A DNA stretch of 6,725 nt from the NCBI GenBank assembly GCA_964614265.1, contig CAZTKT010000035.1, positions 1-6,725 of the forward strand, given 5' to 3'. A program made the position numbers and the translations under genes. Below the pieces are notes generated by a model. That model ran no database searches, had not been told where the DNA came from, and saw nothing but the letters and a program-made list of their open reading frames with translations. Of the stretch, positions 1 to 5,732 are shown piece after piece (position 1 is the stretch's first letter; every line of letters starts with the position of its first letter). The stretch comes from JACQKD01 sp964614265. Its GTDB lineage: Bacteria > Patescibacteriota > Minisyncoccia > Phycocordibacterales > UBA918.

Positions 1-32
1 ATGATAAATGACAATATATCTTTTTCATTTTT

Positions 33-67
33 CAGTTAGTTAATTGCTAATACAACTATTCTAACTG
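33..67. repeat. Interrupted inverted repeat upstream of the Nudix-like gene
   Basis: Perfect 7-bp arms, CAGTTAG (33-39) and CTAACTG (61-67), are separated by 21 nt. The right arm overlaps the end of a possible -10 hexamer at 57-62. It could be a paired operator or a weak hairpin, but 7-bp arms at this spacing can also arise by chance in AT-rich DNA. Confidence 0.3.
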
Positions 68-123
68 TCCTACTTCAAAGGTGGCTGGGGGCTGTAGTAG
101 GAATTCGGGTGTTCTTTGGCAAT

Positions 124-129
124 AAAGGA
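124..129 (+). promoter_or_regulatory. Shine-Dalgarno sequence deciding the Nudix-like gene start
   Basis: AAAGGA lies 9 nt before the ATG at 139. It is the only well-placed Shine-Dalgarno sequence before any gene start in the window, and it favours ATG 139 over the in-frame GTG at 109, which has nothing comparable upstream, and over the in-frame ATG at 181. Confidence 0.65.
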
Positions 130-138
130 AACGAGAGA

Positions 139-750
139 ATGAGTACCAGAGTTTCTCCCCTTCACGCGGGGGACGGGTCCATGGACCCGAACAGAAGTGC
201 ACTGGCAATTGAAACAATCAGGCAGAGCTATCATAGGCCTGACGATGCAACCTACGCAGCAATACTTCCTTGTATGGTACGGAATTGCGTAGACACCATA
301 GTCTTGAACGAGCGGTTCGAGGCGCTGATGGGCTTGCGAGTAAACGAACCATGGAAAGGACACTGGCACCCCTCTGGGGGTGGGCAGATCCCCGGCGACT
401 CCTACGAGGAGACAGCTTCGTTGCACATGAAGCGAGACCTTGAGCTTGCGATAAGCCCAGAGAGGTTCCAGTTTGTGAATTCCGCCCCGTTTCTATGGAG
501 CACATCTGCACAGGGGGTACCCTGTCACATGAACGGGGTACTGATGGTTGGCAAGCTGACCCAAGAAGAGTTGGAAAATAGAACCATTCCTGCAGGAGGT
601 GACTTCAAGGAATCAAGATTCTTCCCACTTTCGGAGGTCACTACGGAGGCTGGGTTCCACCCAGCAATTGTGCTGGGAGTAAAAATGATAAGTTTCAACC
701 TGGAAACGTTCGGTCGATTAGGAACAATCGACCCTACGTTTCTAGTCTAG
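139..750 (+). CDS. Nudix-fold protein resembling GDP-mannose mannosyl hydrolase (Gmm/WcaH-like), degenerate Nudix box
   Basis: This is a 203-residue protein, probably a cytosolic nucleotide-sugar hydrolase or a non-catalytic relative. Counting from the ATG at 139, residues 67-85 contain R-x-N-x-P-x-x-G-x-W-x-x-x-GG. This closely resembles the start of the Nudix region in Gmm-type enzymes (R-x-N-x-P-A-x-G-x-W-F-x-P-GG-R). The Nudix box follows at about 81-103. Its Glu after the Gly-x5 spacing is Asp87, and the canonical REUxEE core reads LHMKRD, so the usual metal-binding glutamates are missing. Gmm enzymes also have a non-standard box, but the Arg they carry after GG is Gln here. A GTG at 109 would add 10 residues. 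The ATG at 139 is preferred because AAAGGA lies 9 nt upstream. No signal peptide or membrane segment is visible. The gene stands alone, converges on the glycan operon and ends in a strong terminator. The fold is fairly sure; the substrate is not. Confidence 0.65.
   Translation: MSTRVSPLHAGDGSMDPNRSALAIETIRQSYHRPDDATYAAILPCMVRNCVDTIVLNERFEALMGLRVNEPWKGHWHPSGGGQIPGDSYEETASLHMKRDLELAISPERFQFVNSAPFLWSTSAQGVPCHMNGVLMVGKLTQEELENRTIPAGGDFKESRFFPLSEVTTEAGFHPAIVLGVKMISFNLETFGRLGTIDPTFLV
174..189. repeat. 16-bp perfect palindrome inside the Nudix-like gene
   Basis: CGGGTCCATGGACCCG is identical to its own reverse complement. It lies 12 codons into the gene and contains an in-frame ATG at 181. In RNA it could form only a very tight hairpin with some central pairs open. 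As DNA it could be a dimeric protein-binding site. Its presence is certain; a function is not shown. Confidence 0.5.
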
Positions 751-773
751 AGGCCTATCTCGACCCATGCCGT

Positions 774-807
774 GCGCCGCCAGGTACGTTACCTGCGGCG
801 CTTTTTT
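774..807 (+). terminator. Rho-independent terminator of the Nudix-like gene
   Basis: GCGCCGC (774-780) pairs with GCGGCGC (795-801), and AGGTA (782-786) pairs with TACCT (790-794). There is one bulged C at 781 and a CGT loop. A run of six T follows directly at 802-807. It begins 23 nt after the TAG stop at 748-750. The T-run is on the + strand only, so it serves the + gene. Confidence 0.9.
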
Positions 808-812
808 ATTGT

Positions 813-850
813 AAAAAAATACACGTGCTCAATCCCTGCTACAAGCACAC
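813..850 (-). terminator. Possible weak terminator of the operon
   Basis: Read on the - strand, GTGTGCT (850-844) can pair with AGCACGT (829-823), including two G-U wobbles, around a 14-nt loop. A seven-T run follows at 819-813. This lies about 50 nt past the stop codon of the last operon gene and is the best terminator candidate on that strand. The stem is short and the loop large, so termination may be inefficient or lie elsewhere. Confidence 0.35.
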
Positions 851-880
851 AAGGCATTATCGGCGTCCGGTCGATAAAAA

Positions 881-900
881 ACCTGTCTTTACCTGTCTTT
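881..900. repeat. Tandem duplication of a 10-bp unit at the operon's 3' end
   Basis: ACCTGTCTTT occurs twice in immediate tandem (881-890 and 891-900). The second copy covers two bases of the TAA stop (899-901) of the last glycosyltransferase gene. It is probably a small slippage duplication; no role is evident. Confidence 0.6.
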
Positions 901-2044
901 ATTTGGCAAGCAACTTTTTGTGGATGGCAATCACATTCTTCCCCGATTGTTCCCAGGAAAAGTGCGGAGCCTTCGCTCTTCCCTTTTCAATGAGTTTCAT
1001 GCGTAGATCATCATGTTCATACATCGTTTGCATCGCTTCTGCAATAGCTTCCTCAGAAAGTGCATCGACAAGTAGTGCCTCATCACGTTCGATTCCTGGG
1101 GTTGCGGTATCGGAGGCAATAACCGGTGTCCCGCACGCCATTGCCTCGAGGATGGGAAGTCCAAACCCTTCGTTGAGGAGAGGAAAAACCAGGGCAAATG
1201 CGGCACTGTACACCGCTGACAAATCTTCAGCGTCAACATATCCGACCAAGTGAATGCGCTCTTTCGCAACACTTTTTTCAATAAAAGACTCCACGGCGAC
1301 CTTATCAGTACCATAGGCACCAATATTAACAAAATCAATCTGTGCATCCTTTTGTGCCTGTATAAACCGATCAAACGCTCGGATAGTACGAAATGCGTTT
1401 TTACCCGGATTCAATCGTGCAACATTTAAGAAAAACTTCTCCGGTAGTTGATACTTCTTCTTCACTCGTGCGATAACATCGGCAGGTGCAGGTGCAAAGG
1501 ATGCATCAACACCCATGTGCACCACATGCACTTTCGAAGGGTCAGAAAATCTGTACCGTTTTATGATATCGTCACGCGCGTACGCGGACCCCGCTATAGC
1601 GGCATCAACACGCCCATTACACAATTTGAGTGTCCAATTGAATACGTGACGCATTAGATTAAACGCATTCTCTTTTCCAAGGTCTCCTGCACCGTGTAGT
1701 GTGGCAACAATATATCTCGCCGGTGCCAACCAGAAGAATGGGTACAAACGGGGTTGGAACCACTGTATGACATCAAACCGATCTTTTGTTGTCAAAAAAT
1801 AATAGATTTGCCGAATAAATCGACGGTTGAAAAAACCGAACCGGAATGTGGGAAAGAGAACTTCGCGTACACCGTGGCTATAAATGGGATCATCCGACTG
1901 CTCATAGTGCATGAAGGTCAGATCAAACTGATCCTGCGACCGCAAGAATGCCTCAATTGTTTTTCGAGCGACGACCGCAGTACCCTTCCCAAGTCTGCCA
2001 TCTACCGCATAGGTCATGAACGCAATTTTTGGTTTGGGTTTCAT
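899..2044 (-). CDS. GT4-family glycosyltransferase (GT-B fold)
   Basis: This 381-residue protein is the usual length for a retaining GT4 glycosyltransferase, which moves a sugar from a nucleotide donor to a glycan or lipid acceptor at the cytoplasmic face of the membrane. The N-terminal Rossmann domain begins with a strand at residues 6-12 and a Gly-rich GKGTAVV at 19-25. The donor-binding C-terminal domain shows NVARLNPGKN (207-216), where R210 and K215 match the phosphate-binding Arg and Lys of the family. The E-x7-E motif is E292 and E300 within EGFGLPILE, followed by EAMACGTPVIAS. No signal peptide or clear transmembrane helix is seen, so any membrane contact is probably peripheral. It is last in the operon, and its ATG overlaps the methyltransferase stop in ATGA, with no Shine-Dalgarno. 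Family assignment is firm; donor and acceptor cannot be read from the sequence. Confidence 0.93.
   Translation of the reverse strand: MKPKPKIAFMTYAVDGRLGKGTAVVARKTIEAFLRSQDQFDLTFMHYEQSDDPIYSHGVREVLFPTFRFGFFNRRFIRQIYYFLTTKDRFDVIQWFQPRLYPFFWLAPARYIVATLHGAGDLGKENAFNLMRHVFNWTLKLCNGRVDAAIAGSAYARDDIIKRYRFSDPSKVHVVHMGVDASFAPAPADVIARVKKKYQLPEKFFLNVARLNPGKNAFRTIRAFDRFIQAQKDAQIDFVNIGAYGTDKVAVESFIEKSVAKERIHLVGYVDAEDLSAVYSAAFALVFPLLNEGFGLPILEAMACGTPVIASDTATPGIERDEALLVDALSEEAIAEAMQTMYEHDDLRMKLIEKGRAKAPHFSWEQSGKNVIAIHKKLLAK
2041..2044 (-). other. ATGA stop/start overlap: methyltransferase to GT4
   Basis: On the - strand the TGA stop of the methyltransferase (2043-2041) shares bases with the ATG of the terminal glycosyltransferase (2044-2042). 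No Shine-Dalgarno precedes it, which favours translational coupling by termination-reinitiation. Confidence 0.85.
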
Positions 2045-2829
2045 AAAGATGAGCGTTTTTCTAGGATTACCATGATATGTGGAAGGATGGCGCTATGATG
2101 AATACCAAAGAGCGCCAGCGCCCGCTTCAATAATAGTTTCAAACCCTTCCCTGAACCAGTTTCAAGTCGAATAGTAACGGGGATCTGGTTCTTGCGCAAG
2201 AGTCTGCGCAACCAGAAAAAACTGAGGAAATGCAGATTCCAGTCAGCAAGAGAATTCCGACCAATAAGACTAAGATACATCCGAGCAATCGGTAACGACA
2301 GGTAACTCACAAACCACACACCGGTGTGCGTTTCTTTGGGATTGAGACGGTTTGGAAACGCAAGATAAAATGTGCCACCCGGCTTGAGTACACGCGCCGC
2401 TTCTTCTAAGACCGCCCGCGGATCGCTCACATGCTCAAGGACACTTACGGAATAGAGGTGATCAAAGCATGCGTCGGGGAATGGAAACGTAACTCCGTCA
2501 TAGAGATGTAGATCGGCCGAGATGTCATGCTCACCACAATACTCGGTTGCGATATCACATAGCTCCTTTGAGACCTCCACGCCAGACATAGTGGCACCCG
2601 CTTTTGCAAACGTCGAAAGTACAATGCCATTACCGAACCCGATATCTAGTATACGCTTCCCTTCCGTACTCCCGATTCGTTTTTGAAAATCTGTGACAAT
2701 GTCTCGTGCGGCATGTTCTTTATCGAGCCAATCATCCACAAGCTTCTGCTTTTCGCACACACTTCCGTGTGGCAAGCTTCGCTCAACGTATGCTCGAGTA
2801 CGCAAGGCAAATGTGTCGTGAGGATTCAT
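2041..2829 (-). CDS. Class I SAM-dependent methyltransferase (Methyltransf_11 type)
   Basis: This 262-residue protein transfers a methyl group from S-adenosylmethionine; in this operon the target is plausibly a sugar hydroxyl or a glycan intermediate. Motif I, ILDIGFGNG (60-68), forms the SAM loop. The acidic residue after strand 2 is E85 in GVEVS (83-87). Motif IV with post-motif residues is FDHLYSVSVLEHV (122-134), typical of the UbiE/Methyltransf_11 group, and RVLKPGG (146-152) follows. After this core, residues 168-190 and 199-210 are hydrophobic or aromatic-rich and may form the substrate lid or touch the membrane. The ATG lies 12 nt after the fusion gene's stop with no Shine-Dalgarno, so translation probably depends on reinitiation. 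The gene overlaps the next glycosyltransferase by 4 nt. The enzyme class is firm; the substrate is inferred only from context. Confidence 0.9.
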   Translation of the reverse strand: MNPHDTFALRTRAYVERSLPHGSVCEKQKLVDDWLDKEHAARDIVTDFQKRIGSTEGKRILDIGFGNGIVLSTFAKAGATMSGVEVSKELCDIATEYCGEHDISADLHLYDGVTFPFPDACFDHLYSVSVLEHVSDPRAVLEEAARVLKPGGTFYLAFPNRLNPKETHTGVWFVSYLSLPIARMYLSLIGRNSLADWNLHFLSFFWLRRLLRKNQIPVTIRLETGSGKGLKLLLKRALALFGIHHSAILPHIMVILEKRSSL

Positions 2830-2841
2830 AGAGATGTAAAA

Positions 2842-4707
2842 CTACAGACGTTTGGAACGCGCCACAGTATGAATCACGGTATAGAGATTGCTCAAGTTAT
2901 TCTCTATAGAAAACTTCTGTACTTCCTTCAGAGACGCGCGCCCGAATTTTTCGCGAAGTACTGGGTCGCAAAGAAGGAGCCTTAGCTTCTCTGCCAGAGC
3001 ATTGCTGTCTTTGATAGGAACAAGAAATCCGTTTTCTCGATCCGTAATCAGTTCCCTGCTTCCACTCACATCGGTCGCAATAATAGGTAATCCTGCCGCC
3101 ATGGCTTCCAGTAGCATCAGCGACATCCCTTCCCATAATGAGGGGAGAACAAACACATCGGCAATGCCCACAATAGTGGAGATAGGTGCAACACCAGGCA
3201 ATACAATAGTCTTCTCCAGTCCCTGTTGCCTGATGTGCGCCGTGAGTGTTTCCTGTAATGACCCCGCGCCAAAAATAAATACTTTTATAGGAGGAACCCC
3301 TTCTTGTTGCACGAGTACCGCAATCGCATCAATGAGGTACTGCTGACCCTTTTGTTCGACCAGACGGCCAGCCGATATGATAACAATATCCCTCGGAGCA
3401 ATAGCATACTGCGCCCGCAGTATTGTGCTCTCTTCAGTGGTATGTATACGCGCACGCGCGCTTAGATCAATGGCATTATAATTTAATGTAAACTTTTTAG
3501 ATGGCTGACGAAGCTCCCGCGTAGAGACACCAAGTACTTCTTTTGATGATACTAAAAAACGATCCGTGAAGCGTGCCAGCACACGATCTAGAAAAGCGGA
3601 TCTCCTACTTTTGCCGGTATATGCATTTAATTCTGTAGAGAGAATAATGGGCACACGAGCACACACCGCCGCAATGCGTAGTACAACACCAGTAAAAAAT
3701 AGGTTCGCCACGACAACATCAAACCGCTCTTGCCGCAGGTAACGATAGAGTTTCCACCACGAACGAATATCAAAAAAACTGCTGAACGAACATTGTTGCC
3801 AGTGGTCACCAAGATACGCCGCTTCTGCATCAAGATTGGGCTGTGTGCTCGGGAGCATTGTGGCCAAGTATGGCTCGAACCGTCCACGATTCATGTGAGC
3901 GATCTGGTGGAGCACTAAATGTTCTGCGCCTCCAACCGCAAGCTTATTGATCCCAAACAACACTTTCATCTTCTTGTGTGGATCATAGTCTATACCCGCC
4001 GCAATCAAATTTGCCTGCAACAGCGATTCGTGTGTCCCGGCATCAATCCACTCTGACGTAAGACGTGTGTAGGTCATCGCTCCGTTGTTGATATATCTCG
4101 TATTGACATCAGTAATCTCGAGCTCACCGCGCTGTGATGGCGTAATAGACCGCACACTATCAAACACTGACGCATCATAGAAATACAATCCGGTTACCGC
4201 TAAATGTGAGACAGGGACTGTCGGTTTTTCTACAATGGATACCACTGCGTCACCACGTATCTCTGCAACGCCAAAGCGTTCAGGATCGGGCACTTCTTTG
4301 AGAAACACCATGGCCCCGCGTTCTCCCCCTCCACGATACTTCTCCAATGCGTCACGAATCTCCATAGTATCCATAAACACATTGTCCCCTAAAATCACCG
4401 CCACACTATGCGCACCTACGCACCCCTCAGCGGCGGCCAGTGCTCCCGCTATGCCATCAGCACTCTCCTGTACTGCATACGTAATGGAAACACCAAGTGC
4501 TGACCCATCACCAAACAGTACCCGGTAGTGCTCCACATCTTCAGGATTCGACACAATGGTAATCTCCCCTATTCCCAATCGCACAAGTGTCATAACCGGC
4601 CAATACACCAGCGGTTGATTATATACAGGCAACAGATGCTTATTGACCGATAGTGTCAACGGTTTCAATCGTGTCCCCCGTCCGCCTGCAAGTACGACTC
4701 CTTTCAT
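2842..4707 (-). CDS. Fused RmlA glucose-1-phosphate thymidylyltransferase and GT4 glycosyltransferase
   Basis: This is a single 621-codon frame with two complete enzyme domains. Residues 1-246 are a short-type RmlA, which makes dTDP-glucose from dTTP and glucose-1-phosphate. It has the signature GGRGTRLKPL (8-17), K23 before LLPVY, LGDNVF (106-111, metal-binding D108), VEKP (159-162), GELEITDVN (194-202) and WIDAGTHESLL (220-230, second metal Asp D222). Residues 247-621 are a full GT4 glycosyltransferase. It has VGGAEH (258-263), SAGRLVEQKG (445-454, with R448 and K453) and E-x7-E at E526/E534, followed by EAMAAGLPIIATD. The start at 4707 fits the family N-terminus MKGVVLAGG and overlaps the rmlB stop in ATGA; an ATG at 4761 would add 18 residues unlike RmlA. 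There is no linker: the second domain begins exactly at a MKVLFG-type start. It may be a true bifunctional protein, a recent gene merger or a sequence error. Confidence 0.88.
   Translation of the reverse strand: MKGVVLAGGRGTRLKPLTLSVNKHLLPVYNQPLVYWPVMTLVRLGIGEITIVSNPEDVEHYRVLFGDGSALGVSITYAVQESADGIAGALAAAEGCVGAHSVAVILGDNVFMDTMEIRDALEKYRGGGERGAMVFLKEVPDPERFGVAEIRGDAVVSIVEKPTVPVSHLAVTGLYFYDASVFDSVRSITPSQRGELEITDVNTRYINNGAMTYTRLTSEWIDAGTHESLLQANLIAAGIDYDPHKKMKVLFGINKLAVGGAEHLVLHQIAHMNRGRFEPYLATMLPSTQPNLDAEAAYLGDHWQQCSFSSFFDIRSWWKLYRYLRQERFDVVVANLFFTGVVLRIAAVCARVPIILSTELNAYTGKSRRSAFLDRVLARFTDRFLVSSKEVLGVSTRELRQPSKKFTLNYNAIDLSARARIHTTEESTILRAQYAIAPRDIVIISAGRLVEQKGQQYLIDAIAVLVQQEGVPPIKVFIFGAGSLQETLTAHIRQQGLEKTIVLPGVAPISTIVGIADVFVLPSLWEGMSLMLLEAMAAGLPIIATDVSGSRELITDRENGFLVPIKDSNALAEKLRLLLCDPVLREKFGRASLKEVQKFSIENNLSNLYTVIHTVARSKRL
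3966..3969 (-). other. Domain junction and candidate internal start in the RmlA-GT4 fusion
   Basis: The codon for Met247 (ATG, 3969-3967) is where a free-standing GT4 would begin. With the next base it forms ATGA, the same tetranucleotide used at three other gene junctions here. Read one frame over, it contains a TGA. RmlA is currently in the ATG frame and reads through. No Shine-Dalgarno precedes it, only AAGAAG directly adjacent. It could still act as an internal start yielding a separate 375-residue GT4. Confidence 0.5.
4704..4707 (-). other. ATGA stop/start overlap: rmlB to rmlA-GT4
   Basis: The rmlB TGA (4706-4704) overlaps the ATG of the fusion gene (4707-4705). The nearest purine-rich AAGG is about 14 nt upstream of the ATG, too far for a normal Shine-Dalgarno, so coupled translation is likely. 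This overlap, with the family N-terminus, fixes the RmlA start. Confidence 0.85.
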
Positions 4708-5732
4708 ACGCTTCGTCGTGACCTTATGCTGGAAAGAGTCACCGTACCACCCGCCAGCCATGATGGATTATCTAGATACCACTCAATGGTCTTTGTCAGT
4801 CCTTCCCCACAGCCCACCTCAGGCCTCCAGCCAAGTGCGCGCAGTTTCTTTGAAGAGACAGCGTAGCGCCTATCGTGGGCAGGTCGATCGGCAACGTGTG
4901 TGATCAAAGACATTGGTTTTTTCAATGCCTTGAGAATGCGTTTTGCCATAGCAAGATTAGTATACTCCTCCCCTTCCGCAGACACCGCGTACACCTCGCC
5001 CACATGACCCCGCGAGAGCACACACGCAATTGCGCGAGAATGATCATCAACATACAGCCAATCGCGTCGATTATGACCATCCCCATATAGTGGCAATGAG
5101 CGATCATTGAGGGCACATTGAATAAAATGGGGGATCATCTTTTCTGGAAACTGTCGTGGTCCAAAGTTGTTGGTGGCGTGCGTCACACAGATAGGCAATC
5201 CGTACGTTTTCACGTACGAACGAATCAGCATATCCCCCGCCGCTTTGGAGGCCGCATAGGGAGAGTTGGGCCGAAATGGTGATTCTTCAGTCAAACGCTT
5301 CGTTGCTTGTAGAGGCACATCGCCCCACACTTCGTCTGTAGAAATATGAACGATACACACCACGTTCTGTGCTTGCATGCATGCCTCAAGTAGTGAATGT
5401 ACACCAAGAATATTCGTCTGCATAAAGATATCTCTATCACCATGTATGGAACGGTCAACGTGGGTCTCGGCGGCAAAATTCACTACAAAATCTGCCCGAC
5501 GCATCAGGCGCACCAACAACTTTGTATCGCAGAGATTTCCATGGACAAAGGTGTATCGATTTTTTGGAACACCACTCAGGTTTTCTAGATTCCCCGCATA
5601 CGTCAATGCATCAAGATTTGTGATTCGTACATCAGGAACGGTAGCAAACAAATGGTGTATAAAATTGGAGCCCATAAATCCTGCACCTCCTATGACCAAC
5701 ACACGAACACCTGTAAGAGAGCGAGTAATCAT
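4704..5732 (-). CDS. rmlB: dTDP-glucose 4,6-dehydratase RmlB
   Basis: This 342-residue extended SDR has the normal RmlB length. RmlB converts dTDP-glucose to dTDP-4-keto-6-deoxyglucose in the cytosol, using tightly bound NAD+. The NAD-binding glycine motif is GGAGFMG (15-21), with LDALTYAGNLENL (40-52) typical of RmlB. The catalytic STDEVWGD (131-138) keeps the Asp133-Glu134 pair used for dehydration. YAASK (159-163) gives the SDR Tyr159 and Lys163. The RmlB-specific NNFGPRQFPEKMIP (188-201), YGDGHNRRDWLYVDDH (216-231) and DRPAHDRRYAV (282-292) are all present. Small departures from consensus are Phe-Met for Phe-Ile in the glycine loop and Trp for Tyr after DEV. It sits between the SDR and rmlA genes, overlapping each by 4 nt, as expected for RmlA and RmlB acting in sequence. 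No Shine-Dalgarno precedes its ATG. The assignment is very secure. Confidence 0.95.
   Translation of the reverse strand: MITRSLTGVRVLVIGGAGFMGSNFIHHLFATVPDVRITNLDALTYAGNLENLSGVPKNRYTFVHGNLCDTKLLVRLMRRADFVVNFAAETHVDRSIHGDRDIFMQTNILGVHSLLEACMQAQNVVCIVHISTDEVWGDVPLQATKRLTEESPFRPNSPYAASKAAGDMLIRSYVKTYGLPICVTHATNNFGPRQFPEKMIPHFIQCALNDRSLPLYGDGHNRRDWLYVDDHSRAIACVLSRGHVGEVYAVSAEGEEYTNLAMAKRILKALKKPMSLITHVADRPAHDRRYAVSSKKLRALGWRPEVGCGEGLTKTIEWYLDNPSWLAGGTVTLSSIRSRRSV
5729..5732 (-). other. ATGA stop/start overlap: SDR to rmlB
   Basis: The TGA of the SDR gene (5731-5729) shares bases with the rmlB ATG (5732-5730). The 25 nt before it have no properly spaced Shine-Dalgarno, consistent with coupled translation. 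Confidence 0.85.

Larger units (their letters stand above)
1..138 (+). other. AT-rich upstream region of the Nudix-like gene
   Basis: The first ~65 bases are strongly AT-rich compared with the genes and probably hold the promoter of the + gene. A possible -10 element (TATTCT, 57-62) has no recognisable -35 at the right distance, so no promoter is called. A 7-bp inverted repeat (CAGTTAG at 33-39 and CTAACTG at 61-67) flanks this area. No credible coding sequence is seen here. Confidence 0.3.

Noticed and set aside
1..39. Short frame from ATG at 1 to TAG at 39, possibly the tail of an upstream gene
   Set aside because: Twelve AT-rich codons at the window edge show no motif and cannot be told from chance.
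109..138. GTG at 109 as the start of the Nudix-like gene
   Set aside because: It has no Shine-Dalgarno, and the extra ten residues do not resemble the family. ATG 139 has AAAGGA at 9-nt spacing.
857..877. TTATCG/CGATAA hairpin as an operon terminator
   Set aside because: On the - strand its T-run comes before the hairpin instead of after it, and the stem is only 6 bp with a 9-nt loop.
881..900. Tandem repeat as part of a CRISPR or attachment site
   Set aside because: There are only two adjoining 10-bp copies with no spacers, integrase, or second distant copy in the window.
825..1253. Open frame of 142 codons on the + strand, antisense to the last GT4 gene
   Set aside because: It is low-complexity and Ser/Ala/Thr-rich, has no recognisable motif, and lies mostly opposite a well-supported GT4 coding region. 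It is most likely a shadow frame.
2888..3346. Open frame of 152 codons on the + strand, antisense to the GT4 half of the fusion
   Set aside because: It is Ser-rich with no domain signature, opposite the conserved E-x7-E region. This is explained by coding constraint on the other strand.
4708..4761. ATG at 4761 as the start of the RmlA-GT4 gene
   Set aside because: It would add 18 residues unlike RmlA and overlap rmlB by 58 nt. ATG 4707 gives the standard MKGVVLAGG N-terminus and an ATGA junction.
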